Source: a virus. From it: a stretch of 33,650 bases of DNA. How positions within the stretch are numbered: position 1 is the stretch's first letter; each line of letters starts with the position of its first letter. The stretch lies in the IMG/VR virus record IMGVR_UViG_3300030616_000062, positions 1 through 33,650 of that record, one strand, 5' to 3'. Below the pieces are notes generated by a model. That model was not told the origin of the DNA. It ran no database searches and saw only the letters and a program-made list of their open reading frames with translations. This document shows positions 14,034 to 22,059 of this stretch, in pieces. Made by a program: the position numbers and the translations under genes.

Positions 14034-15710
14034 ATGCCTTATTCCAATGTTTCAGAAGCTCCACCGCAATGGCATTCTTTAGCGAGAACGGCGGGAGGTG
14101 CTACTAAACATCCGTTAACTCTTGAACAGATTAATTACATCGCACGGGTTTACGATAGCTTAGTAGAAGGGGGTATGCCAAAGAATCGGGCTGCAGCTGC
14201 TGCTATACAGGCGTTTAGAAGTCATTATAAAGTCGTTGACGGCAAATGGGTTCGAAAAGCCTTAGAAAGTGAGTACGACGTTATCGTATCTGAAGATAAC
14301 ACTGATGTACCTTTCGACGCACCTTTTTCTATTTCTAAGTATTGGGCGGAGGATTCGAAAGCGGATGATGAAGAACCCGAAGAGAAATGGTACATCGAAG
14401 GCCGCGCAGTCATCGACAAGATGGACTACCAGAGTGATGTAGTATCTCCTATTGCGATGAAACATGCATTACCGGATCTCGAAATAAATTCGACGGTATT
14501 GTACAATCATCATCTCGATGAAGAAGTAGGCAAAATAATTGCCTATAAGTTTGACGGCGAAGCTATTTACATTAAAGTACTCGTTACGAAGACACGCCCC
14601 GATATCTGGCAAAAGATCAAAGAAGGCGTGCTTCGTAAGTTTTCAATACGCGGGCGCGTTATTTCTTTTGACATTCGCTACGTCCCGCAGCTTGATACCA
14701 TTATCAGGTATATCAAAGCTATGCACATAAATGAGATTTCTGTTGTGACAGTATCTGGTCAGGCAGAAGTCGATTTTAAGTGGTACGTAGAGAAGAAGGA
14801 TGAACCTCTTTCGTACCACATACAGAAAGCCTTCCAACATTCTCTGAAAGGAGGTGACAAACAAATGAAGAAGGCGAGAAAACAAACCCCGGAAGCACCC
14901 TTGTTCAACATCGCAAAGAATAAAGACGGTGCACAGGTGATCAGTATTCAGGTCCCTGAAGGTTTCGAAGAAAATGCCGCGGATATGGATCTGGAAGCCA
15001 TCGAAAAGGCTATCCAGAGCGCGAACGCGAACATCGGATCGATCCTACAGGCTGTGAAGTCTGTTCCTGAAGACGCATCTGAAGCTGTCAAGATTCTTTT
15101 CGGTAAGATCGAGGAAGCAGCAACGGCACTAAAGAAGAGTGGCGGTGATGACGATACCGTTGCTGATGATGATGCGGATGACGATGACGTGACCAAGAAG
15201 GCAGACGATAAGAAATCTAGCAATACCGTACAGATCGTACTGCCGGCGACTTCACAGGACGAACCTGTCGAGCTGACGAAGGAACTTCTGTCTGATCCGA
15301 ATTTCCAGGAAGCATTGCTTACGCATACACAGAAGGGTCTCAGTATGCAGGAAGCAACAAAGAAAGCAGCTGAAGATGTCGTCAAAGCACGTGAAGCCGC
15401 AGCCAATGATCCTACAGGACTGGTTAAAACCCTGATGGAGCATCTGGTAAAGAAGGATCAGGGGCTTGAAGCTGTGAACGCAGCCGTTATCAAGATGGCT
15501 GAGTTGATGAGCGGCTACGGTGCCCAGATCGACGCCTTGAAAAAGGCGGTAGACACCATCCCGGTGCGTAAGGGCGTGACACTCTCCGAAGAGCAAGTCA
15601 CCACCGAACGCGAGAAGATCCAAAAATCCATTGAGGGTAAAGAACCCCGTGAGCAGCTGCTCTCGGTATTAGGCTACGCCCTCGGTAATCAAGATTCACA
15701 GACCGCTTGA
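14034..15710 (+). CDS. Head maturation protease fused to scaffold (HK97-type prohead protease)
   Basis: A 558-residue protein. Residues about 10-75 are a short helical domain ending in DGKWVRK, seen on other phage proteases and loosely like ChaB. Residues about 115-250 are the serine protease: KWYIEGRAVIDKMDYQSDVV, then VLYNHHLDEEVGKI with catalytic His159 or His160, LRKFSIRGRV with catalytic Ser204, and HINEISVVTV. From residue 278 on it is an acidic, helical scaffold (runs such as GGDDDTVADDDADDDD, many Ala/Lys/Glu). The protease matures the procapsid by digesting scaffold and trimming capsid protein. The C-terminal part is also predicted to be made separately from an internal start at 14865. 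TAGGAG precedes ATG 14034. Confidence 0.88.
   Translation: MPYSNVSEAPPQWHSLARTAGGATKHPLTLEQINYIARVYDSLVEGGMPKNRAAAAAIQAFRSHYKVVDGKWVRKALESEYDVIVSEDNTDVPFDAPFSISKYWAEDSKADDEEPEEKWYIEGRAVIDKMDYQSDVVSPIAMKHALPDLEINSTVLYNHHLDEEVGKIIAYKFDGEAIYIKVLVTKTRPDIWQKIKEGVLRKFSIRGRVISFDIRYVPQLDTIIRYIKAMHINEISVVTVSGQAEVDFKWYVEKKDEPLSYHIQKAFQHSLKGGDKQMKKARKQTPEAPLFNIAKNKDGAQVISIQVPEGFEENAADMDLEAIEKAIQSANANIGSILQAVKSVPEDASEAVKILFGKIEEAATALKKSGGDDDTVADDDADDDDVTKKADDKKSSNTVQIVLPATSQDEPVELTKELLSDPNFQEALLTHTQKGLSMQEATKKAAEDVVKAREAAANDPTGLVKTLMEHLVKKDQGLEAVNAAVIKMAELMSGYGAQIDALKKAVDTIPVRKGVTLSEEQVTTEREKIQKSIEGKEPREQLLSVLGYALGNQDSQTA
14865..15710 (+). CDS. Nested in-frame scaffold protein (internal start within the protease gene)
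   Basis: An in-frame ATG at 14865 (MKKARKQTPEAP...) is preceded by AAAGGAGGTGA at 14847-14857, a near-perfect match to the 16S rRNA 3' end and stronger than the site of the parent gene. It would give a 281-residue protein identical to the C-terminal half of the protease fusion: helical, acidic and low in aromatic residues, as scaffolds are. This is the arrangement of lambda C/Nu3, where many copies of scaffold are made from a few copies of protease. Base composition shifts toward more G/C third positions from about this point, resembling the capsid gene. Confidence 0.75.
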   Translation: MKKARKQTPEAPLFNIAKNKDGAQVISIQVPEGFEENAADMDLEAIEKAIQSANANIGSILQAVKSVPEDASEAVKILFGKIEEAATALKKSGGDDDTVADDDADDDDVTKKADDKKSSNTVQIVLPATSQDEPVELTKELLSDPNFQEALLTHTQKGLSMQEATKKAAEDVVKAREAAANDPTGLVKTLMEHLVKKDQGLEAVNAAVIKMAELMSGYGAQIDALKKAVDTIPVRKGVTLSEEQVTTEREKIQKSIEGKEPREQLLSVLGYALGNQDSQTA

Positions 15711-15726
15711 GAGGAGGTGAAAAAGC

Positions 15727-16656
15727 ATGGTCGACATTCGTAAAGCCCTCGGGCAAACTGACGCAGGCTCGGTTCTTATACAGCCTGAGATCGACAAAGT
15801 GCTTCAGCACCTCGTCGAGTACAAGAACCCCTTGCGGCAGAATCTGCCCCGTAAGCGCGGATCAGGACCTTCATGGTATCTGAACCGCAGATCCGCCGGA
15901 TCAACCGGCGCGCAGTTCGTCGGGGATAAGGATACCATCGATGAGGATCAGGGAAGCTACGCCCGTGTGGAATTCGGGTACAAAACCATTGCTGCTAAAG
16001 GCAAGGTGACCCGAAGGATGCAGGCAATCGGACGGAGCTATATGGACATCCTGGCTGAAGAAATCGAAGCACGAACGCTTGAGTTCAAGGACTATGAAGA
16101 CTGGGCGCTGTTCAGAGGTAGCACCAGCACTAGCGCGAATCAGTTCGACGGTCTCGATCGTTTGATTACCCAGACTGTAACGTGTGCAACCAGTACCAGC
16201 GCCGGTCCTCTGACGCTTGCGAAACTGGATGAGGCGATTGATACATGTACAGGTGATCCGAACATGATCATCGCATCGAAACGTACACGCCGAGTACTGA
16301 ACCAGCTCTTGCAGTCCGCACAGCGTTTTGTTAACGTTGTTGAGGTGAAAGGTGGATTTAAGGTGATGTCATACAATGGCATTCCTATTTTCACATCGTC
16401 CAACATCGTTGATACGATGCTTATGGCATCCGGTGGGGCATCCGTTGCTGCATACACCGGAGGCGATGCATCTACGCTGTATGTTCTCGATACTGAGTAT
16501 GTGTGGGTTGGCGAATTAACGCCCCTGAGCATCTTACCTCTCGCTAAGGTAAGCTCGCAGTACGACGAGTTCGATATCTACTGCGATCAGGCGTTAGTTA
16601 TGGCAAACGCGCAGAAGCATACTTCAGTGATCGGTATTTCTGGAAGCACTACCTAA
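15727..16656 (+). CDS. Major capsid protein
   Basis: A 309-residue HK97-fold shell protein, made in hundreds of copies. Evidence is its place directly after the scaffold, a very strong ribosome site (AGAGGAGGTGA before ATG 15727), and sequence features of the fold: an N-arm (IRKALGQTDAGSVLIQPEID), a spine-like region with SYMDILAEEIEARTLEFKDYEDWALFRGS, and a P-domain with MIIASKRTRRVLNQLLQSAQR and VMSYNGIPIFTSSNI. The C terminus (AKVSSQYDEFDIYCDQALVM) resembles other short capsid proteins without a large insertion domain. No separate delta-domain is obvious, consistent with the scaffold being a separate protein. Confidence 0.87.
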   Translation: MVDIRKALGQTDAGSVLIQPEIDKVLQHLVEYKNPLRQNLPRKRGSGPSWYLNRRSAGSTGAQFVGDKDTIDEDQGSYARVEFGYKTIAAKGKVTRRMQAIGRSYMDILAEEIEARTLEFKDYEDWALFRGSTSTSANQFDGLDRLITQTVTCATSTSAGPLTLAKLDEAIDTCTGDPNMIIASKRTRRVLNQLLQSAQRFVNVVEVKGGFKVMSYNGIPIFTSSNIVDTMLMASGGASVAAYTGGDASTLYVLDTEYVWVGELTPLSILPLAKVSSQYDEFDIYCDQALVMANAQKHTSVIGISGSTT

Positions 16657-16721
16657 TTCGGTTTTATCTATATGACGTGTCTGACGCGAGATTATCCGAA
16701 TTTCAAAGGAGACTGACAAAG

Positions 16722-16979
16722 ATGAACAAGATTTATTTAAAACACGCACCTAGCCATGAAGTTCCATGTGCAAGTGACTTCGAGGAGCATTTTTACGATG
16801 GAGCTGTCAAAGTGCATAAGGGTGTAGTCGAAGTGCCCGTAGAAAAGAAAATATGGATCGAACGCCTGCAGGCACTTGGTTTTGTAATTATCACAGAAGA
16901 TGAATTTAGACAGGCTCGGGGGCTTACCCCACTAACGCCGGAAATTGAAGAGAGTACGATAGTGAGGCAGGCTAGGTAG
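16722..16979 (+). CDS. Small protein after the capsid gene, function unknown
   Basis: An 85-residue protein starting at ATG 16722 (MNKIYLKHAPS...), which has AAAGGAG at about 16705-16711; an upstream in-frame GTG at 16677 lacks a ribosome site. It contains a beta-rich part (FYDGAVKVHKGVVEVPVEKK) and a helix-turn segment (WIERLQALGFVIITEDEFRQ). Small proteins of this kind after the capsid gene are often head-associated or assembly proteins, but I recognise no family. A structured spacer follows. Confidence 0.65.
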   Translation: MNKIYLKHAPSHEVPCASDFEEHFYDGAVKVHKGVVEVPVEKKIWIERLQALGFVIITEDEFRQARGLTPLTPEIEESTIVRQAR

Positions 16980-16990
16980 TCTGTTAAGGG

Positions 16991-17043
16991 TCCCGAAAGC
17001 TCTATACATAAGCCTCTAAAATGTATAGATTCGTTTTCGGGGA
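16991..17043 (+). terminator. Two-part hairpin between the capsid-proximal genes (weak terminator or RNA element)
   Basis: CTATACAT (17002-17009) pairs perfectly with ATGTATAG (17021-17028), and outside it TCCCGAAA (16991-16998) pairs with TTTCGGGG (17035-17042), giving a long interrupted stem. No T-run follows directly (ATAACTCTTAATT), so it may attenuate or stabilise the highly expressed capsid message rather than fully stop transcription. Confidence 0.4.
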
Positions 17044-17068
17044 TAACTCTTAATTAGGAGATCTACCG

Positions 17069-17452
17069 ATGGGTATAACCAACGTTGCACGTAGAGATTC
17101 AAATGGTACTCCTTGTTTATTGGGGTATGATGGTACAGACGTCCGAGTAATTAGGTGCGACTCGGAAGGTCACATTTATATTAATTCAGTTCCCGCAGCT
17201 GGCACACCTGAACACCATAACGGTACTGTCGGTACTAGTGCATCCGACATTACGTTTGGTGGGACTACTTCCAATATAAATATTCATAATACACACGGTT
17301 CTAATGACCTATTAATTTCTTTTGATAGTGGGTCTACTTGGTATACAATGGAAGCGGGCTCATACTGGAATTTGAATGCAAGTGTAGCATCTTTACAGAT
17401 AAAGGGAAGCACCGCAGGCACCACTTATGAAATGGTTGCGGTGATTGCTTAA
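17069..17452 (+). CDS. Small beta-rich virion-like protein (possible head decoration or fibre-base protein)
   Basis: A 127-residue protein with no signal peptide. The N terminus (ARRDSNGTPCLLGYDGTDVR, then a DSEGHIYIN strand) matches a motif I know from many phage virion proteins of the form R-x-x-NGxPxLLxxS...DGxxxxxxxVDxxTHxL. The rest is Ser/Thr/Gly-rich beta sequence (SNINIHNTHGSNDLLISFDS) ending in YEMVAVIA. Placement just after the capsid gene fits a decoration or fibre-attachment protein. AGGAG lies before ATG 17069. Confidence 0.6.
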   Translation: MGITNVARRDSNGTPCLLGYDGTDVRVIRCDSEGHIYINSVPAAGTPEHHNGTVGTSASDITFGGTTSNINIHNTHGSNDLLISFDSGSTWYTMEAGSYWNLNASVASLQIKGSTAGTTYEMVAVIA

Positions 17453-17477
17453 TATAAAATATTTAGGAGTATTTGCT

Positions 17478-20400
17478 ATGAAACGCTTTTTGTATTACGT
17501 AGGTTTGATAGGTGTACTTTTTGTTTTAGCAGGCACCAGTCTAAGCCAGTCACGTGATCCGAAGATAGTCATACAGAGAGCTGATACCCTCGCACTACAA
17601 GGATATTTCTCCTTTACAGGTGATGCAGGACGCTTTGAGATCCCGGGGGGTACTACACTACCTTCATCGGCCGTAGCAGGCATGCTTTTTTACAAGTCTG
17701 ATACGAAAGTCGTATACTTTTATAATGGAGCTTCATGGGTTGCATTTTCCTCCGGAGTGGCTGGAGATTACCTAACTAAGGATGGCACGACGGCGTTGAC
17801 AGGTGAGTGGGATGCGGGTACGTTTGAGATTATATCGGATACGCTCAATGCAGAGGATAAATTATTTGTAAACTCCTATTCCGTATACGATACGTTAGTT
17901 GCCCACCGACAAGTATATGTGAACAGAGATTCTATTGAAGTCCACACCTCAATCCTATATAATATAAGAGATACATATTTAACAGGAAACGAATCTATTA
18001 CATTGTCAGGGGATGTTTCTGGGTCTGGAACTACAGCTATAAATGTTACCATAGCAAGTAACGCTATTGAAGAGAGTATGCTTAAAGCGGTTAACGCTTC
18101 GACTGATGAAGATATTCTCACGTATGAAGCGGCGACCGGGGATTTTGAATGGCACACACCCGCCGAGCTCGGACTTGGAGGCTCTCAAGACTTTGCTGAT
18201 GTTTTAGGTAAAGATCCAGACGCTAATGATGTTGATATTACTTCTCTTGGCAAGCTTGAGTTCTTCGACGCAGGTTTATATCTCGATGCAGATGCTGATG
18301 GTGTAATGGATATAACATCCGATGGTACACTTGAATTACACTCTGCAGACTGGGATATATCTACTACAGGTGAGATAACAAATGCAAGTGGTAGTAACAG
18401 TCAATGGACAAATGATGAAGGTTATATAACTGCGACTTTAACACAAGAAGAAGTTGAAGACTATGCCGGAGGTTTATGGACAGGAAACACAGAAACTGGT
18501 GCTACAGTAACATATCAAGAAGCAGACAATACTTTAGATATCGTAATTGACCACGATGCTGCAAATAACTTTGAAGCGAATGAACATATTGATTGGACAC
18601 AGGATCAAGGTGCTACAAATATTCATTCTGGTAATTATACCGATACAAATACACAACTTTCTCAAGCTGAAGTCGAAGACTATGCTGGGGGTTTATGGAC
18701 AGGAAATACTGAAACAAACATAACTGTCACCTATCAAGAAGACGATAATACACTTGATATTGCATTAGATGCAGCTGCTACTCTTGATGAAGAATGGAAT
18801 ACTGAAGGCGAAGTAGAAACAGTTTGGGGTTCTGTCAATATACTTCTGGAAACTGAAATCGATGCTTCTAGTGAGTTGCTTGCTCTTATGGATGACGAAA
18901 CTGGTACTGGATTACTTGTGTTTGCTACTGCACCCACATTTACTACATCCATTACAATGGGAGATGCAGAACTTAGTGAAGCAGAGTTAGAAATACTTGA
19001 CGGAGCAACTGCTTCTACTGCAGACCTGAATATTATAGATGGTATAAGTGATTCAGGAGATCTAACTGCGGCAGAACTGTTGTATGTTGATGGTGTTACC
19101 TCCTCAATACAAGACCAAATAAATGCTATAGGAGCACCAGACTTTGCTGATGTTTTAGGTGAAGATCCAGACGCTAATGATGTTGATATTACTTCTCTTG
19201 GCAAGCTTGAGTTCTTCGACGCAGGTTTATATCTCGATGCAGATGCTGATGGTGTAATGGATATAACATCCGATGGTACACTTGAATTACACTCTGCAGA
19301 CTGGGATATATCTACTACAGGTGAGATAACAAATGCAAGTGGTAGTAACAGTCAATGGACAAATGATGAAGGTTATATAACTGCGACTTTAACACAAGAA
19401 GAAGTTGAAGACTATGCCGGAGGTTTATGGACAGGAAACACAGAAACTGGTGCTACAGTAACATATCAAGAAGCAGACAATACTTTAGATATCGTAATTG
19501 ACCACGATGCTGCAAATAACTTTGAAGCGAATGAACATATTGATTGGACACAGGATCAAGGTGCTACAAATATTCATTCTGGTAATTATACCGATACAAA
19601 TACACAACTTTCTCAAGCTGAAGTCGAAGACTATGCTGGGGGTTTATGGACAGGAAATACTGAAACAAACATAACTGTCACCTATCAAGAAGACGATAAT
19701 ACACTTGATATTGCATTAGATGCAGCTGCTACTCTTGATGAAGAATGGAATACTGAAGGCGAAGTAGAAACAGTTTGGGGTTCTGTCAATATACTTCTGG
19801 AAACTGAAATCGATGCTTCTAGTGAGTTGCTTGCTCTTATGGATGACGAAACTGGTACTGGATTACTTGTGTTTGCTACTGCACCCACATTTACTACATC
19901 CATTACAATGGGAGATGCAGAACTTAGCGAAGCGGAGTTAGAAATACTTGACGGGGCAACTGCTTCTACTGCAGACCTGAATATTATAGATGGTATAAGT
20001 GATTCAGGAGATCTAACCGCGGCAGAACTGTTGTACGTAGACGGGGTTACCTCTTCAATACAAACGCAACTGGGTAATATGTTAAATAAGGATGGCACTG
20101 TAGGATTGACGGGCGACTGGGATGCGGGGGATTACGAAGTCGAAGCAAATAAATTATATGTGACGGTGAACGGCGCTGCGATAACGGCTGAGACAAGTGC
20201 GTTACAAACTACCTTTACGAAGTCTGGGGGCGATACCGACGATGCAGACGATATCTGGGGTGCAAATATTGCAACGACGATGAACGACGGCGATGAAACA
20301 ATTGGATATCTTACAGGATTGCGTGTGTTTACGCGTTTACAGGATGGTACAATAGGCGCGGGCACAGAAGACTATCGAGGTATTTATAACGAACTCGAAT

Positions 20401-22049
20401 TCGATGCGGGCACAGCAGGAAAAGACGCTATAGGAACATTAACATGGTTAGACTTCGACGGAGGAACTGTTACAGGGGATGCTTACGGACATTATATTGA
20501 CATAGACTTAGAAACTGAAATGACTGATGTAGGTGATGATGTATTTGGGCTTTACATTACAATCGATGACGACGAAGGTGTGAATGGCACTGTTTATGAT
20601 ATTTACCTCGATAGCCAAACAGGCGTTGACTATGGTATTTATCAAGCTGACGGGGCTCCGAATTACTTCGCAGGAAACATAGCAACTGCAGGCGAGTTTA
20701 TCATAGGAAGTGCTAGTATAAACGAAACAGAGCTCGAGATTATCGATGGTGCCACAGCTTCTACTGCAGACCTGAATATTATAGATGGTATAAGTGATTC
20801 AGGAGATCTAACTGCGGCGGAACTGTTGTATGTTGATGGTGTTACCTCCTCAATACAAGACCAAATAAATGCGCTTTCCGGAACTATGTCAACTGTTGAA
20901 CAGGGCGATGCTGGTGTAGGTGATGCAGACATAGTAACATTAGACTTTGCCGATGCAGATTTTGCTGTGACAGAAGATCCTAATACTGAAATTAACATCG
21001 CTATCGAAGCGGCTATTACAAGAGATGAGGAATGGAATACTGAAGGCGAAGTAGAAACAGTTTGGGGTGATGTCAATATACTTCTGGAAACTGAAATCGA
21101 CGCTTCTAGTGAGTTGCTTGCTCTTATGGATGATGAAACTGGTACTGGATTACTCGTGTTTGGTACGGCTCCAACATTTGCTTCGACAATAACAATAGGC
21201 ACAAACGGCGGAACTTCCGGTCAGATTAATTTTGTTGCAAGTGATAATGATAACGGTCTTATGAAAATCAACACAAATGACCAAATTGACTTCCAGAATC
21301 TCGACGCAGTTACTTTTTCCAATGACATTCACGTTGCAGATGATATCACTCACCAGAGCGATACTGATACGGAAATCCAGTTTGACACCGACCAAATAAA
21401 AATCCTGGCCGGAAATGAAATTATGCTTACCATGTATGAAACCACACAGGATTATATCGAACTCGGGGACGACGGAGACATTGATATTAAACTATCCGCT
21501 GGAGTAGATGGGGCTCTTACAGTAGAAGGTTCAAGCGGTAATGTTTCTATTGCGAAAGATTTATCTATTACAGAAGACCTAACTGTTACGCTTGCAACTA
21601 CACTATCAGACAGCGTTACTATTGGGAAGTGGTTAAAACTAGACGCTTCGCCCGACGCAGACAGTACTTTTAGCGGAACTGCTGTCAGATTAGCTGTTGG
21701 TGAAGATGTGGACTTTGGAGAAGTTTTGTTTATGCACACAGATGGCGAACTTATGCTTGCAGAAGACGATGATGTTGAAAATAGTCCGGCATTGTGGGTA
21801 AGTGTGGATACAAGAACAGTTAATGACGGGGAATCTGCGTTGGTAGCACAGGGAGGTTCTTATATCAGAGACGATGACGGATGGGACTTTACAGCGGGGG
21901 ACTATCTATTTGTGAGTACTACTGCTGGTATAATATCTGCGACAGCGCCATCAACTGCGGGAGAATTTGTCTATGCAATTGGCGTAGCTATAACCGCAGA
22001 TGTTATATTCATATTTCCCGCTCCAGTACCAGTTAAAATAGCAGAATAA
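17478..22049 (+). CDS. Very large repetitive fibre-like protein with N-terminal signal-peptide-like segment
   Basis: A 1523-residue protein starting at ATG 17478, which has TTTAGGAG upstream. Residues 1 to about 25 (MKRFLYYVGLIGVLFVLAGT...) have the basic-hydrophobic-polar layout of a Sec signal peptide, with a cleavage region near SLSQS and no lipobox Cys. A region like PSSAVAGMLFYKSDTKVVYF (residues about 63-82) followed by YNGASWVAFSSG is common on fibre and cell-surface proteins. The body consists of Asp/Gly/Thr-rich repeats, including TADLNIIDGISDSG and LLYVDGVTSSIQ, motifs of the LDGVTSSIQTQL type known from tail fibres of aquatic phages. A 317-residue unit is duplicated in tandem and shorter pieces recur downstream. 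The C terminus (about 1370-1523) is a non-repetitive beta domain ending in IFIFPAPVPVKIAE. It is probably a surface fibre or adhesin; the signal peptide is unusual for a virion protein. Confidence 0.72.
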   Translation: MKRFLYYVGLIGVLFVLAGTSLSQSRDPKIVIQRADTLALQGYFSFTGDAGRFEIPGGTTLPSSAVAGMLFYKSDTKVVYFYNGASWVAFSSGVAGDYLTKDGTTALTGEWDAGTFEIISDTLNAEDKLFVNSYSVYDTLVAHRQVYVNRDSIEVHTSILYNIRDTYLTGNESITLSGDVSGSGTTAINVTIASNAIEESMLKAVNASTDEDILTYEAATGDFEWHTPAELGLGGSQDFADVLGKDPDANDVDITSLGKLEFFDAGLYLDADADGVMDITSDGTLELHSADWDISTTGEITNASGSNSQWTNDEGYITATLTQEEVEDYAGGLWTGNTETGATVTYQEADNTLDIVIDHDAANNFEANEHIDWTQDQGATNIHSGNYTDTNTQLSQAEVEDYAGGLWTGNTETNITVTYQEDDNTLDIALDAAATLDEEWNTEGEVETVWGSVNILLETEIDASSELLALMDDETGTGLLVFATAPTFTTSITMGDAELSEAELEILDGATASTADLNIIDGISDSGDLTAAELLYVDGVTSSIQDQINAIGAPDFADVLGEDPDANDVDITSLGKLEFFDAGLYLDADADGVMDITSDGTLELHSADWDISTTGEITNASGSNSQWTNDEGYITATLTQEEVEDYAGGLWTGNTETGATVTYQEADNTLDIVIDHDAANNFEANEHIDWTQDQGATNIHSGNYTDTNTQLSQAEVEDYAGGLWTGNTETNITVTYQEDDNTLDIALDAAATLDEEWNTEGEVETVWGSVNILLETEIDASSELLALMDDETGTGLLVFATAPTFTTSITMGDAELSEAELEILDGATASTADLNIIDGISDSGDLTAAELLYVDGVTSSIQTQLGNMLNKDGTVGLTGDWDAGDYEVEANKLYVTVNGAAITAETSALQTTFTKSGGDTDDADDIWGANIATTMNDGDETIGYLTGLRVFTRLQDGTIGAGTEDYRGIYNELEFDAGTAGKDAIGTLTWLDFDGGTVTGDAYGHYIDIDLETEMTDVGDDVFGLYITIDDDEGVNGTVYDIYLDSQTGVDYGIYQADGAPNYFAGNIATAGEFIIGSASINETELEIIDGATASTADLNIIDGISDSGDLTAAELLYVDGVTSSIQDQINALSGTMSTVEQGDAGVGDADIVTLDFADADFAVTEDPNTEINIAIEAAITRDEEWNTEGEVETVWGDVNILLETEIDASSELLALMDDETGTGLLVFGTAPTFASTITIGTNGGTSGQINFVASDNDNGLMKINTNDQIDFQNLDAVTFSNDIHVADDITHQSDTDTEIQFDTDQIKILAGNEIMLTMYETTQDYIELGDDGDIDIKLSAGVDGALTVEGSSGNVSIAKDLSITEDLTVTLATTLSDSVTIGKWLKLDASPDADSTFSGTAVRLAVGEDVDFGEVLFMHTDGELMLAEDDDVENSPALWVSVDTRTVNDGESALVAQGGSYIRDDDGWDFTAGDYLFVSTTAGIISATAPSTAGEFVYAIGVAITADVIFIFPAPVPVKIAE
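18188..19138 (+). repeat. 951-base tandem repeat, copy 1
   Basis: This unit (317 codons, in frame) is followed immediately by a second copy at 19139. By eye the first roughly 790 bases of the two copies differ at a single site (AAA versus GAA, Lys to Glu, near 18212/19163). Each unit itself contains two copies of an EDYAGGLWTGNTET motif. Confidence 0.93.
19139..20063 (+). repeat. 951-base tandem repeat, copy 2 (last bases divergent)
   Basis: Copy 2 matches copy 1 until about 19928, then carries roughly ten differences in the last 135 bases, all silent as far as I can see (for example GCA/GCG, GGA/GGG, ACT/ACC, GTTGATGGT/GTAGACGGG). Identity ends at 20063. The uneven divergence suggests recent duplication or gene conversion of the 5' part. 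Confidence 0.92.
20757..20872 (+). repeat. Partial copy of the repeat unit (116 bases of 19011-19126)
   Basis: This segment, encoding the TADLNIIDGISDSG...LLYVDGVTSSIQDQIN module, matches 19011-19126 with one visible difference. It is separated from copy 2 by unique sequence, showing that the fibre gene is built from shuffled modules. Confidence 0.88.
21024..21164 (+). repeat. Partial copy of the repeat unit (EEWNTEGEVETVWG module)
   Basis: This segment repeats the part of the unit beginning near 18786 (encoding EEWNTEGEVETVWG and SSELLALMDDETGTGLLVF) with few changes. It follows the previous partial copy in a different order from the full units. Confidence 0.85.
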
Positions 22050-22059
22050 GGAGTATAAA

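Noticed and set aside
14948-15406. 152-codon - strand frame opposite the scaffold
   Set aside because: Ser/Ala-rich product produced by reading the complement of Glu/Asp/Ala codons; no ribosome site.
18734-20098. Two near-identical - strand frames opposite the duplicated fibre units
   Set aside because: They duplicate because the + strand repeat duplicates; composition is Ser/Val-rich complement of Asp/Thr/Glu codons, with no ribosome site.
18188-21164. Repeats considered as a CRISPR array or non-coding satellite
   Set aside because: The units are hundreds of bases long, in frame and coding; no short identical repeats with unique spacers occur in the window.
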